DNA of 26,976 nucleotides from Prevotella sp. UBA6447. Its GTDB lineage: Bacteria; Bacteroidota; Bacteroidia; Bacteroidales; Bacteroidaceae. The notes under the pieces were generated by a model, which saw nothing but the letters and a program-made list of their open reading frames with translations, had not been told where the DNA came from and made no database searches. The position numbers were made by a program, and so were the translations under genes. This document shows, in pieces, positions 1-7,664 of this stretch (within the stretch, counting starts at the first letter, position 1; the number at the start of each line of letters is the position of its first letter). The DNA is taken from the NCBI GenBank assembly GCA_002437115.1, contig DJOD01000065.1, positions 33,401 through 60,376 of the forward strand, read 5' to 3'.

Positions 1-30
1 CTTAGAGAGATGGGGCTTTTGGTACTTGTC

Positions 31-2844
31 TTAGTACCATTGCACGGCGTTGCTGTAGCCGCTGCGCTTTTCATATTTCAAAGCGTCGGTCAGCGTTGCT
101 GCGTTGCAACGGAATGAGAAGTTGTAACTGGTGTAGGGTGCCAGCACCACCGAGCAGCTCATGCCAAAGCAATGGAGGTCACGCTGCAGCGAGGCGGTGG
201 TCATGCTGATGGCCTTGTTCTCAAAGTCGTAGCCGCTCGAGAAGCTGATGTTCCAGCCATCACTGATGCGGAGGTTCCCACTGAAGTTGAGTGTTTGGGT
301 GAAGCGATAGGGATAGCGCATTGTCTTCTTGTTGAACTTCTCCTCGCGCGTGTCCTCTCGCATGGTGATGCCATAGCCCACAGTCAGCGACCAAGGCATG
401 GAGAACGTCATATAGCCGTCGGCGTCGGTCTCAGCCTTGCTGTTTCCTTTCTCGCGTTTGGCGCGATGCTGGCCTTTCACCATGTCGTCGTCCACGTTGC
501 TCTCTATGTCGGTGTCGCGGCCTTCGTCGTCGTCGTCCTCGTCTTGCTTGTCCTTCTTGTCGTCGCCACCGCCAAACCATTTCTTCAGTTGTTCGGGGTT
601 GAGCGTGAAGGAGAAGTTTTGTGACATGCCCTGAAAGCGTCCGAAACGGCCGCGTCCCCATTCCGTGTGGTTGCCCACGTAGGGGTGCCCGTTGTCGTCG
701 AGCTCATAAGCGTAGGTGGCAAACACGGCATTCAAGTTAAACGTGTAGTTCTTCCACCACTTTAAGCGCAGTCTCATTGACAGGTCACTCCAGCGATGTG
801 TGGCGGCAGCCATGTTGTAGGACATGGAGGCGCCAAGCTCATCGATGATGCTGATTTTCTTGAAGCCTGTGCTGTCCTTGTCGGTTTTTACCTTCATCTC
901 GATGTTGTTGCTCACGTCCCATGATATGCTTCCCGTGCGACCTTTGCCCGGAACGCCATAGAGTGAGTTGCTGTAAGGTGAATATTCCACCAGTGAGACA
1001 TTGCCGTCGGCATCAGTCTTCTGGTAGGTGTCATAGTAGCCATAGCGTGCCGAACCGAAGTTGGGTGCATAGCTAAAGCTTATTTGTGGCGTGAACACAT
1101 GGCGGATTTGCCAGGGGTGCTTCTTGAACAAGCGCGGACTGCCCGTAAACATGCCATAGAGCTTGGTGCTTGCAGAGAGGCTCAAGTTCCAGTTGTACAC
1201 GTTGTGGAAGCCGTAGGTCGTGTCAGCAACCTCCACTTGGTGTTCCTTGTCCCACGATCGCTTGATCTTGTTGGAGTACATTCGGTCTGTGAAGTTGAAT
1301 GACGGGGTGATATTCAGATAATTGAACAAGGTGAAGTTGGCGTTGATTGGTATGCTGTGTTGCATGCCATTACGCCAGTCTTTGATTAAGTTGGAGTGCA
1401 TCAACTTGTCTTCTTTTGTGCTGATGGAGTTGCTTAGCTGCCCTGTGTAGCTCATCGAGATTTTCTCATACCAGCGCTCATCGCCCACCATATGCTTGCG
1501 GCGGAAGGGGTAGAAGCGGCTAACGCTGATGTTGAGGTCGGGCAATGTCATGGAGATGGTGGAGTCGCGCATGTTCTGCGAGAGGTTTGCCGAACTGCTC
1601 AGCGACAGGCCAAGGCTTGAGAAAGTAGTGCTCCAGCTTACCGATGAGGTGCGTGTCGACTGGGTGAGCGACTGTGGGTTGTACATACTCGTTAGGTTGT
1701 TGCGCTCATAACTCGTTGAGGCGAAGTTGACACTGGCAGACAATGTGCTGAACGGGTTGGCCTTTGCGTCCTGACGGTGGCTCCATTGTATCTTGAAGCT
1801 CTCTTGCTCTTGGAAGTCGGGCATGCCCTTGTCGCCAGTCTTGGTGTCTTGGTAGCTGAAGAAGAAGGAACCGCTGTATTTGTAGCGCTTGCGGTAGTTG
1901 CTTGCTGCAGAGATTCCCCATGACCCCTTGGTGTAAATCTCTCCCAAGAGCTTGAGGTCCCATTTGTCGTTGATGGCAAAGTAGTATCCGCCATCGCGAA
2001 GATAGAAGCCTCGGCTGTTCTCATCGCCATATGTGGGCATGATGAGGCCGCTCGAATAGCTCTTGGTGAAGGGGAAGAAGCCGTAAGGTATGGCAAGGGG
2101 CAAGGGAACGTCGGCCACCACCAGGTAGGCGGGGCCGAAAACAACGTCCTTGCCGGGACGCAACTTGGCGCGTGAGAGGGCTATGTAGAAGTCGGGATGG
2201 TCAGCATCACAGGTGGTGTAGCGTCCATGGGCCAGGTATACGTCACCATTGGTGTTGCGCTTCGAAACTTGGCTGGTCAAGTAACCGTCCTGCTGCTGTG
2301 TGTATGCGTTGCGCACAAGACCCTTCTTCGTCTTGAAGTTGAAGGCCATCGTGTCGGTGTCGTAGCTGTCTTGCCCCATGGTGAAGATGGGTTTGCCCTT
2401 GATGCCGCCCTCGGCCGACGAGTCAGGCGAACCTGTGGCGTGCACCAAGCTGCTGTCGAGGCTCATGTATATCTTGTCGCTCTTGAGGTTCATGTTCTCA
2501 TAATCGACGTTTGATGAGCCATAGAGGTGCGCGGTATTGGTGGTGGCATCGTAGACGAGCGAGTCTTGGGCCTCGTAAGCCACAGGTGCGTCGATGCCGT
2601 TCTTTTTCTGCTTGTTGAGTGAGTCGAGATGGATGGAGTCGTCAACGGCCTTGTTATGGCGGTAGATAGCCAGTTGCAGAGAGTCCATCTTGGTAGTGTC
2701 GCTTGGCATGAGAAGTGTGTCAGCGGTGCCGACAGAGTCAGTCGCGGCAGGCTTGTGGCGCTTTCGGAATTGTGGCACGGAACTGTCGGCCATGGCACAA
2801 GCCACGACGAAGAGCAATGGTGCTATAAAAGATTTCATCCTCAT
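31..2844 (-). CDS. lptD: LPS-assembly outer-membrane protein LptD (Bacteroidetes type)
   Basis: The 937-residue product has an N-terminal signal peptide (about residues 3-19, ending near AMA). A Ser/Thr/Asp-rich linker follows, then an OstA/LptA-like beta-jellyroll segment (about 85-230, with the family-typical YDATTNTAHLYG and KTKKGLV stretches). The rest is a long beta-barrel rich in alternating aromatic and polar residues. LptD in the outer membrane receives LPS from the periplasmic Lpt bridge and inserts it in the outer leaflet. Length fits the Bacteroidetes family, which is longer than E. coli LptD. An acidic, lysine-rich insert lies at about residues 750-805, inside the barrel. A start two codons downstream (2838) is equally possible. 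The gene has its own TAnnTTTG promoter at 2920-2927. The family call rests on overall pattern; the role is by homology. Confidence 0.88.
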   Translation of the reverse strand: MRMKSFIAPLLFVVACAMADSSVPQFRKRHKPAATDSVGTADTLLMPSDTTKMDSLQLAIYRHNKAVDDSIHLDSLNKQKKNGIDAPVAYEAQDSLVYDATTNTAHLYGSSNVDYENMNLKSDKIYMSLDSSLVHATGSPDSSAEGGIKGKPIFTMGQDSYDTDTMAFNFKTKKGLVRNAYTQQQDGYLTSQVSKRNTNGDVYLAHGRYTTCDADHPDFYIALSRAKLRPGKDVVFGPAYLVVADVPLPLAIPYGFFPFTKSYSSGLIMPTYGDENSRGFYLRDGGYYFAINDKWDLKLLGEIYTKGSWGISAASNYRKRYKYSGSFFFSYQDTKTGDKGMPDFQEQESFKIQWSHRQDAKANPFSTLSASVNFASTSYERNNLTSMYNPQSLTQSTRTSSVSWSTTFSSLGLSLSSSANLSQNMRDSTISMTLPDLNISVSRFYPFRRKHMVGDERWYEKISMSYTGQLSNSISTKEDKLMHSNLIKDWRNGMQHSIPINANFTLFNYLNITPSFNFTDRMYSNKIKRSWDKEHQVEVADTTYGFHNVYNWNLSLSASTKLYGMFTGSPRLFKKHPWQIRHVFTPQISFSYAPNFGSARYGYYDTYQKTDADGNVSLVEYSPYSNSLYGVPGKGRTGSISWDVSNNIEMKVKTDKDSTGFKKISIIDELGASMSYNMAAATHRWSDLSMRLRLKWWKNYTFNLNAVFATYAYELDDNGHPYVGNHTEWGRGRFGRFQGMSQNFSFTLNPEQLKKWFGGGDDKKDKQDEDDDDEGRDTDIESNVDDDMVKGQHRAKREKGNSKAETDADGYMTFSMPWSLTVGYGITMREDTREEKFNKKTMRYPYRFTQTLNFSGNLRISDGWNISFSSGYDFENKAISMTTASLQRDLHCFGMSCSVVLAPYTSYNFSFRCNAATLTDALKYEKRSGYSNAVQWY

Positions 2845-2919
2845 GAAACTGCAGAATATCCCTTGTCAATAGGTGAAATGAGCTTTCCAAAACGTCGGAG
2901 GCTCATCTCCATTGACTTG

Positions 2920-2927
2920 CAAAATTA
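2920..2927 (-). promoter_or_regulatory. -7 promoter element of lptD
   Basis: TAATTTTG on the minus strand matches the Bacteroidetes TAnnTTTG consensus. It predicts a transcript start near 2913 and a leader of about 70 nt before lptD. It suggests lptD can be transcribed independently of the upstream HD-domain gene. Confidence 0.6.
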
Positions 2928-2968
2928 CTCAATAATATGGGAATATTGGGCGTTTTTCTTAATTTTAA

Positions 2969-3508
2969 CTATCCCTCAAACAGCTTTTCCCAGGTCTTGA
3001 AGCGTGACAGGCCCTCTTCCCCAAACTTGGCGATGCTTTTCTCGGCCTGCTGGATGGTCTTTTCCCTTTGCAGGTTTGACTTGCTGTAGAACTTGTCGGC
3101 ATAGCATATTACTTTCTCTTCAAGTGTCTCGGGCAGGAAATCCTGATGGGGTAGGGGCAGGTCTTGCCGCAGGATATCGTTCAATGACAATCCCGCACCT
3201 GTGTGACGCTCGCATACTCGCGCGTGCTGCTCGTACCCTTCGCTTCTCAATAGCTCGGCACCGATGCGTCCGTGGCAGATGTATGGCTCCTTGCCGTGGC
3301 AGGCGATGCCCGGCGCGTCACATCGGAAGATGCCGATGTCGTGTAGCATGGCTGCCTCTTCCACAAACTGGCGGTTCATGCCCAGCTCCGGGTGCGCGTC
3401 ACAGATGCGTAGCGCGCGGTCGGCTACTTGTCGGCTGTGGCGAATCAAAATATCCCGAAGCCTGTTGGCCTCGGGATAATATTTGTCGATGATTTTTTGG
3501 TAATCCAT
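2969..3508 (-). CDS. HD-domain metal-dependent phosphohydrolase
   Basis: This 179-residue protein belongs to the HD superfamily. The motif is H24, then H56-D57 in AMLHDIGIF (HDIG type), followed by downstream histidines in CHGRIGAELL and ERHTGAG that would complete the metal site. Such proteins hydrolyse phosphate esters of nucleotides or related molecules; the substrate cannot be read from sequence. I chose the ATG at 3508 (MDYQKI); an upstream TTG at 3526 would add only six residues and lacks support. It lies 24 nt downstream of the carboxylase-like gene on the same strand, so the two are probably cotranscribed. No terminator is visible after its TAG stop, so read-through into lptD is possible. 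Confidence 0.8.
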   Translation of the reverse strand: MDYQKIIDKYYPEANRLRDILIRHSRQVADRALRICDAHPELGMNRQFVEEAAMLHDIGIFRCDAPGIACHGKEPYICHGRIGAELLRSEGYEQHARVCERHTGAGLSLNDILRQDLPLPHQDFLPETLEEKVICYADKFYSKSNLQREKTIQQAEKSIAKFGEEGLSRFKTWEKLFEG

Positions 3509-3532
3509 CTTTTTACGAAGTAGCAAATGGTC

Positions 3533-5302
3533 TTAGTCTCTCTGGATATAAGCCAGCACGTTGCCTTTTTGAACCTTGGATCCTTGTTTGGCGTTGATTT
3601 CGACGAGCTTGCCTCCCAAGTCGGCTTTCACCTCGACAAATTCGCCCCATGGGGCTTGTATCCAACAGAAGGCATCGCCTTCCTTGTATTCCTTGCCAAT
3701 GTATGGCTCCACGGCGGGCGCAGCTTCGCCGTCGCCTTGGAACTCCCAGAACACCTGTCCCTTCACGGGAGCCACGATGGCATCTGCCTTGGCGTGCTTG
3801 AAGGCAGCTGCTTCCTCTGGCGACACCTTGGAGCCGAGCTGTGCGTCCTTGGCCTTCTGCAGGTCGGCCAGCATATTCTTCTTGGCCTGCCCGCTCTTGT
3901 AGTTGCGATACTGCTCAGGGTGCATGGCCAATTCGAAGAGCTCCTCGTCGTCCTTGCCGTATCCCCAGCCGTTCTCGTCCATCTCCTTCTTGAAGTCGTC
4001 GAGAGCATTGGTGAGCAGGGTGTGAGGGTCGGCATCGGTGAACTCGCGGCCCTGCTTGGCGGCAAGCTCCTTCAGCTCAGGAGAGATTTCGCCAGGAACC
4101 TTGCCGCTCTTGCCGAGAATCATGCCCCACATGGCGTCGTCCATCATGACGAAACGCCCCTTGCCTTGCTCCAGGGTGAGCAGGTTCATCAGCGCGATGT
4201 TCTTGGTGTATTGTGAGAATGGGGTCACCAAGGGTGGATAGCCCACACGAGGCCACACGTAGGCCACCTCCTCGAAGAGCTTGATGAGCAGGTCGTCCAT
4301 GGATAACTCGGCCTCGCCCTTCTTTTTCCTGATGTTGTTGATGGTGGTGCGCATACCGCCGAGGTCGGCCATCATGGATCCCATCATGCCGCCAGGAAGG
4401 CCACACGTGAGCAACAACGACGACATCAACTTGTTGCCGGGGTTGATGAAGTAGCCCAACCACTCGTCGATGAATTCTTGGGTCAGCGCGCGCGCCTTCA
4501 TGTAGGCGCTCATGTTGATTTCAGGAACGTCAAAGCCGGCGTGCTTAAGCATCGACTGCACGGAGATGATGTCGGGATGAACTTTGCCCCATGACAGGGG
4601 CTCGATGGCCGTGTCGATGATGTCGGCGCCGTTTTCGCAGACCTCCAGGATGGAGGCCATCGACAGGCCGGGGCCGGAATGCCCGTGATACTCGATGATG
4701 ATTTCTGGATGCTTGTCCTTGATCATCTTGGTGAGCTTGCCAAGGAAGGCGGGCTGGCCTATGCCGGCCATGTCCTTCAGGCAAATCTCCTCGGCTCCGG
4801 CTTCAATCTCCTGGTCGGCGAGCTTGGCGTAGTATTCCAAGGTGTGAACGGGCGATGTAGTGATGCAGAGCGTGCCCTGTGGGGTCATGCCGGCCTCCTT
4901 GGCCCACTTGATGGAAGGCGCTATGTTGCGAATGTCATTCAAGCCGTCGAAGATGCGAGGAATGTCCACGCCCTGCGCATGCTTCACACGATACATCATG
5001 GCGCGCAAGTCGTCGGGCACAGGATACATGCGAAGGGCGTTGAGTCCGCGGTCGAGCATGTGGGTCTTGATGCCGGCCTCGTTGAAGGGCTTGCAGAAAG
5101 CGCGCACGGCGTCGTTGGGATTTTCGCCAGCGAGAAGTTGCACTTGCTCGAAGGCTCCGCCGTTGGTTTCCACGCGGGCGAAGCAGCCCATGTCAATGAT
5201 GACGGGAGCGATGCGCTCCAGCTGGTCCTTGCGTGGCTGGAACTTGCCAGAGCTCTGCCACATGTCACGATAGACGAGACTGAACTGAATTTTCTTCTTC
5301 AT
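3533..5302 (-). CDS. Oxaloacetate decarboxylase alpha / pyruvate carboxylase subunit B-like protein, biotinyl domain lacking lysine
   Basis: The 589-residue protein has an HMGL-like TIM-barrel carboxyltransferase domain (about 1-300). YRDMWQS stands where the family has RDAHQS, LKDMAG holds the lysine expected to be carbamylated, and EYHGHSGPG holds the metal-binding histidines. A conserved carboxylase region follows (about 300-460). The C-terminus (about 505-589) folds like a biotinyl domain (APVKGQVF, later GGKLVEINAKQGSKVQKGNVLAYI). At the hairpin that normally carries EAMKM it reads IQAPWGEFVEV, so the biotin-accepting Lys is absent. Family members move CO2 between biotin and pyruvate/oxaloacetate. 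How this one works is unclear: it may use a separate biotin carrier, or be biotin-independent. It heads an operon with the HD-domain gene. A GGAATAA-type ribosome site precedes the ATG. Confidence 0.82.
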   Translation of the reverse strand: MKKKIQFSLVYRDMWQSSGKFQPRKDQLERIAPVIIDMGCFARVETNGGAFEQVQLLAGENPNDAVRAFCKPFNEAGIKTHMLDRGLNALRMYPVPDDLRAMMYRVKHAQGVDIPRIFDGLNDIRNIAPSIKWAKEAGMTPQGTLCITTSPVHTLEYYAKLADQEIEAGAEEICLKDMAGIGQPAFLGKLTKMIKDKHPEIIIEYHGHSGPGLSMASILEVCENGADIIDTAIEPLSWGKVHPDIISVQSMLKHAGFDVPEINMSAYMKARALTQEFIDEWLGYFINPGNKLMSSLLLTCGLPGGMMGSMMADLGGMRTTINNIRKKKGEAELSMDDLLIKLFEEVAYVWPRVGYPPLVTPFSQYTKNIALMNLLTLEQGKGRFVMMDDAMWGMILGKSGKVPGEISPELKELAAKQGREFTDADPHTLLTNALDDFKKEMDENGWGYGKDDEELFELAMHPEQYRNYKSGQAKKNMLADLQKAKDAQLGSKVSPEEAAAFKHAKADAIVAPVKGQVFWEFQGDGEAAPAVEPYIGKEYKEGDAFCWIQAPWGEFVEVKADLGGKLVEINAKQGSKVQKGNVLAYIQRD

Positions 5303-5390
5303 TTATTCCTTTTTCTTAGTGATTTCTTACCTTAAATCGTTGGCTACCAACACCCATGGCGTTACTAATAAAGGTGTTGATGCTGGGGTG

Positions 5391-5398
5391 CAAAATTA
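5391..5398 (-). promoter_or_regulatory. -7 promoter element of the carboxylase-like gene
   Basis: TAATTTTG on the minus strand. The predicted transcript starts near 5384 and has a leader of about 80 nt. That leader contains a hairpin formed by CAACACC (5348-5354) and GGTGTTG (5373-5379). It is divergent from the lipoprotein promoter at 5452. Confidence 0.6.
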
Positions 5399-5451
5399 GA
5401 TAAAAAAAATCAAAATACGGACTATCCGGCTGTTTTTTTATGATTTATAAC

Positions 5452-5459
5452 TATCTTTG
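5452..5459 (+). promoter_or_regulatory. -7 promoter element of the lipoprotein gene
   Basis: TATCTTTG matches TAnnTTTG exactly. The transcript would start near 5466, leaving only about 10 nt before the ATG at 5476. This excludes the in-frame upstream ATG at 5440 as the start. Confidence 0.65.
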
Positions 5460-5475
5460 CAGCGTAAAAAGTAAC

Positions 5476-6324
5476 ATGATGAGCGTCAAGACACTGTTTA
5501 TTTTTCTGTTGGCCACCGTTGCGATGACGGCGTGCCACAACGACAAGAAGCCTGTGGCCAGCCATCGGCCATCGGCCAGTTTCGACCAACCACTCAAGGG
5601 CGACAGCACTATCTACGGACTGGCCTGCGAAGGTTGTTCCGACACGGTCGTTGTGTTGTTGCCCAATGATGGCAGCGACCCCGTGACCTACAACATCATC
5701 AAGGCCAACCGCCAGCACCATGTCTTGGGGCGCATCAAGACAGGTGACTGGATTGCCGTGGTGCTCAACAAGCAAGACCGGCACGAGGCCGACATTGTCA
5801 TCGACCTCGACCAGCTGAAGGGTATCTGGTGCTACATCGTCATGCCCCAGTTGCGCGACCATGAATCGATGAGCGCACAGGAGCAAGCCCGCATCGTGCG
5901 CGAAATGCCAGACTCGCTGAAAGACCTCTATTTTGTTCCACGCGAATATGGTTTCTGGCTTAAGCGACAATGGGAAGCTACCAGCGTGGGCTATGTGCAG
6001 GAATCGAGCACGCTGGCCGACGAGAGCCCGGTGGTCTATCCTCCCTTAGGATGGTTTATCGCTTGGCACATCTGGAACGGAAAGTTTGTCATGGTCAGCG
6101 GTAAGCCCAAGTATTCGGGCAAGGACAACGCGGTGGTAGGTTACAAGAGCATCGCCTACGACACATGCTCCATCGACTATCTTGACGACGACTCGCTGGT
6201 GCTCTCCGACCGTGACGGCTCGCGAAGCTATTACCGCAAGAACGACATCAACGATGTCAACAAGCGCGCCAAGGCTGTGGCTGCTATGCGCTCCAAGCAG
6301 GCACTGAAGGAAACCACGGAGTAG
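5476..6324 (+). CDS. Putative lipoprotein of unknown function
   Basis: The 282-residue product starts with a lipoprotein signal peptide: hydrophobic stretch LFIFLLATVAM and lipobox ending at C20 (MTAC-HND). Lys/His residues after the Cys do not resemble an inner-membrane retention signal. The mature part has a short beta-rich N-terminal segment (GDSTIYGLACEGCSDTVVVLLP) and a C-terminal segment with DSLVLSDRDGSRSYYRK, which resembles a lipocalin-like final strand. I do not recognise a named family; Bacteroidales have many such surface or periplasmic lipoproteins. The start at 5476 is fixed by the promoter at 5452-5459; ATG 5479 is an alternative. Its stop lies only 8 bp from the stop of convergent queF, with no clear terminator between. 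Confidence 0.75.
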   Translation: MMSVKTLFIFLLATVAMTACHNDKKPVASHRPSASFDQPLKGDSTIYGLACEGCSDTVVVLLPNDGSDPVTYNIIKANRQHHVLGRIKTGDWIAVVLNKQDRHEADIVIDLDQLKGIWCYIVMPQLRDHESMSAQEQARIVREMPDSLKDLYFVPREYGFWLKRQWEATSVGYVQESSTLADESPVVYPPLGWFIAWHIWNGKFVMVSGKPKYSGKDNAVVGYKSIAYDTCSIDYLDDDSLVLSDRDGSRSYYRKNDINDVNKRAKAVAAMRSKQALKETTE

Positions 6325-6332
6325 GGCCAGGC

Positions 6333-6800
6333 TTAACCTTGGAGGCCATGATGGGCAAAACGCATGCGTGCCAGCTCCTCGTAGGCGGTGCCCTTGCGCC
6401 CATAGTTGGCGTAGGGGTAGATGCTGATGCCGCCGCGAGGGGTGAAGAGTCCTGTCACCTCAATGTATTTTGGATCCATCAGTTTGATGAGGTCTTTCAT
6501 GATGATGTTGACGCAGTCCTCATGGAAGTCGCCGTGGTTGCGGAAGCTGAAGAGGTAGAGCTTCAGGCTCTTGCTCTCCACCATGCGCACGTCGGGGATG
6601 TAGCTGATGCGGATTTCTGCAAAGTCGGGTTGCCCTGTGATGGGACATAGACTGGTGAACTCGGGGCAGTTGAACTGCACCCAGTAGTCGTTGCCTTGGT
6701 GCTTGTTGACGAAAGTCTCCAGCACGTCGGGAGCGTAATCCATCTTGTATTCCGTTTTCTTTCCGAGAGACTTCAGTCCCTCCTCTTTTCTGTTTTCCAT
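6333..6800 (-). CDS. queF: NADPH-dependent 7-cyano-7-deazaguanine reductase QueF
   Basis: QueF reduces preQ0 (nitrile) to preQ1 (amine) in queuosine tRNA-modification synthesis, in the cytoplasm. The 155-residue protein is the short, unimodular type. The active-site segment CPEFTSLCPITGQPDF lies at 45-60. C52 corresponds to the catalytic thioimide-forming cysteine of the B. subtilis enzyme and D59 to its catalytic aspartate, with the same spacing of seven. The ESKSLKLYLFSFRNHGDFHE stretch is the QueF signature that binds NADPH and substrate. The ATG overlaps the end of the upstream transporter gene by about three bases, so both are translated from one message under the riboswitch at 7494-7529. 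Confidence 0.95.
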   Translation of the reverse strand: MENRKEEGLKSLGKKTEYKMDYAPDVLETFVNKHQGNDYWVQFNCPEFTSLCPITGQPDFAEIRISYIPDVRMVESKSLKLYLFSFRNHGDFHEDCVNIIMKDLIKLMDPKYIEVTGLFTPRGGISIYPYANYGRKGTAYEELARMRFAHHGLQG

Positions 6801-6801
6801 G

Positions 6802-7491
6802 TTATATGGTTTTGATTTTCAAAACGTTGTAACTGATTCCGTTGTCGTACACATCTTCGCCCTCATGGTGTTTCATGGCCTTTACCACGCGGATGGTGAC
6901 GGGTAGCACCACCACCTCGTAGGATGTCTTGAGCACCACCTGCCACAGCATGAGCAGGGGCAGCTCATCGGCGGGAACCACGCCTCCCAATGCCAGCGGG
7001 AAGAAAATGACGCTGTCGCAGCTCTCTCCGGCCACGGTCGACAGGATGGCGCGTGCCGAGAAGTGGCGTCCGCCATCGCGTATCTTCATCTTGCTCATCA
7101 CGTAGGCGTTCATGAAACTGCCCACGAGAAAAGCCACAAACGAGGCGGCCGCAATACGCGGCGCCAGGCCGAAGATGGCATGGAAGCCCGCGTCGTTGTG
7201 CCAGTAGGATGCTCCAGGAATGGCATCGCAGAGCGCGCCCAGGGCCACGAACAGAAAGTTCATGGCGAAGCCTGTCCAAATGAGCAGACGAGCCTTGCGG
7301 AACCCCCACACCTCACAGACGCAGTCGTTGATGATGTAGGAGATGGGAAACACGATGAGGCCTCCGGTCAGAGAGATGGGACCCACGGCAATCTGTTTGG
7401 TTTCAAGCACGTTTGCCGCAATGAGGCAAACGCAAAAGAGTATGCTGAACAGCATGAACAGCACACTCACAGTTTGGTTCTGTTTTTTCAT
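6802..7491 (-). CDS. yhhQ: YhhQ-type queuosine precursor transporter (VUT family)
   Basis: The 229-residue integral membrane protein has about six hydrophobic segments. It carries the COG1738 pattern: an N-terminal helix with CLIAANVLETKQI, then GGLIVFPISYIINDCVCEVWG, a central SFMNAYVMSKMK and TVAGESCDSVIFFPLA. Members of this family import preQ0/preQ1 for queuosine salvage (shown for E. coli YhhQ); the exact substrate here is inferred. The start MKKQNQ at 7491 is chosen because the frame's longer extension would run through the promoter (7546-7553) and the riboswitch. It is directly followed by queF, so import and reduction of the same pathway intermediates are coupled. Confidence 0.9.
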   Translation of the reverse strand: MKKQNQTVSVLFMLFSILFCVCLIAANVLETKQIAVGPISLTGGLIVFPISYIINDCVCEVWGFRKARLLIWTGFAMNFLFVALGALCDAIPGASYWHNDAGFHAIFGLAPRIAAASFVAFLVGSFMNAYVMSKMKIRDGGRHFSARAILSTVAGESCDSVIFFPLALGGVVPADELPLLMLWQVVLKTSYEVVVLPVTIRVVKAMKHHEGEDVYDNGISYNVLKIKTI

Positions 7492-7493
7492 GT

Positions 7494-7529
7494 CTTGTTT
7501 TGTTAAAGGGGGTTGAGCAAGTACCCCTC
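7494..7529 (-). promoter_or_regulatory. preQ1-I riboswitch in the yhhQ-queF leader
   Basis: The minus-strand leader folds as an H-type pseudoknot. P1 pairs AGGGG (7528-7524) with CCCCU (7511-7507), with a G-U pair beneath. The 12-nt loop UACUUGCUCAAC (7523-7512) has the same length as in the B. subtilis queC aptamer and a similar CUxGCU core. P2 pairs loop CUUG (7521-7518) with tail CAAG (7497-7494). The tail between is A-rich (UUAACAAAA), as expected for the A-minor triples. The P2 3' strand ends two nucleotides before the AUG, so ligand binding would mask the initiation region: translational OFF control. The downstream genes are preQ0/preQ1 transport and QueF, an exact functional match. Read by eye; no covariance search was run. 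Confidence 0.88.
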
Positions 7530-7545
7530 GGTAAGTTTGCGGATG

Positions 7546-7553
7546 CAAAGTTA
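7546..7553 (-). promoter_or_regulatory. -7 promoter element of yhhQ-queF
   Basis: TAACTTTG on the minus strand. The predicted start near 7539 is about 10 nt upstream of the riboswitch, so the whole aptamer is transcribed. Confidence 0.65.
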
Positions 7554-7664
7554 CTAATAAAACTCCAAAGAATCCTGCTCGTGTGCAGGAAAATTGGAGC
7601 GTGGGTCTTGGCTGGCCACGAAAGGTGGAACCGGCCAAGACGCGTGTCCTCTGTTTTTGTGGCC

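Noticed and set aside
21..38. GGTACT/AGTACC hairpin after lptD as its terminator
   Set aside because: Only six pairs, it overlaps the stop codon, and no U-tract follows. The real 3' end is probably outside the window.
3508..3526. TTG start for the HD-domain protein
   Set aside because: The ATG at 3508 gives a normal length and better family N-terminus; the extra residues (MLLRKK) have no support.
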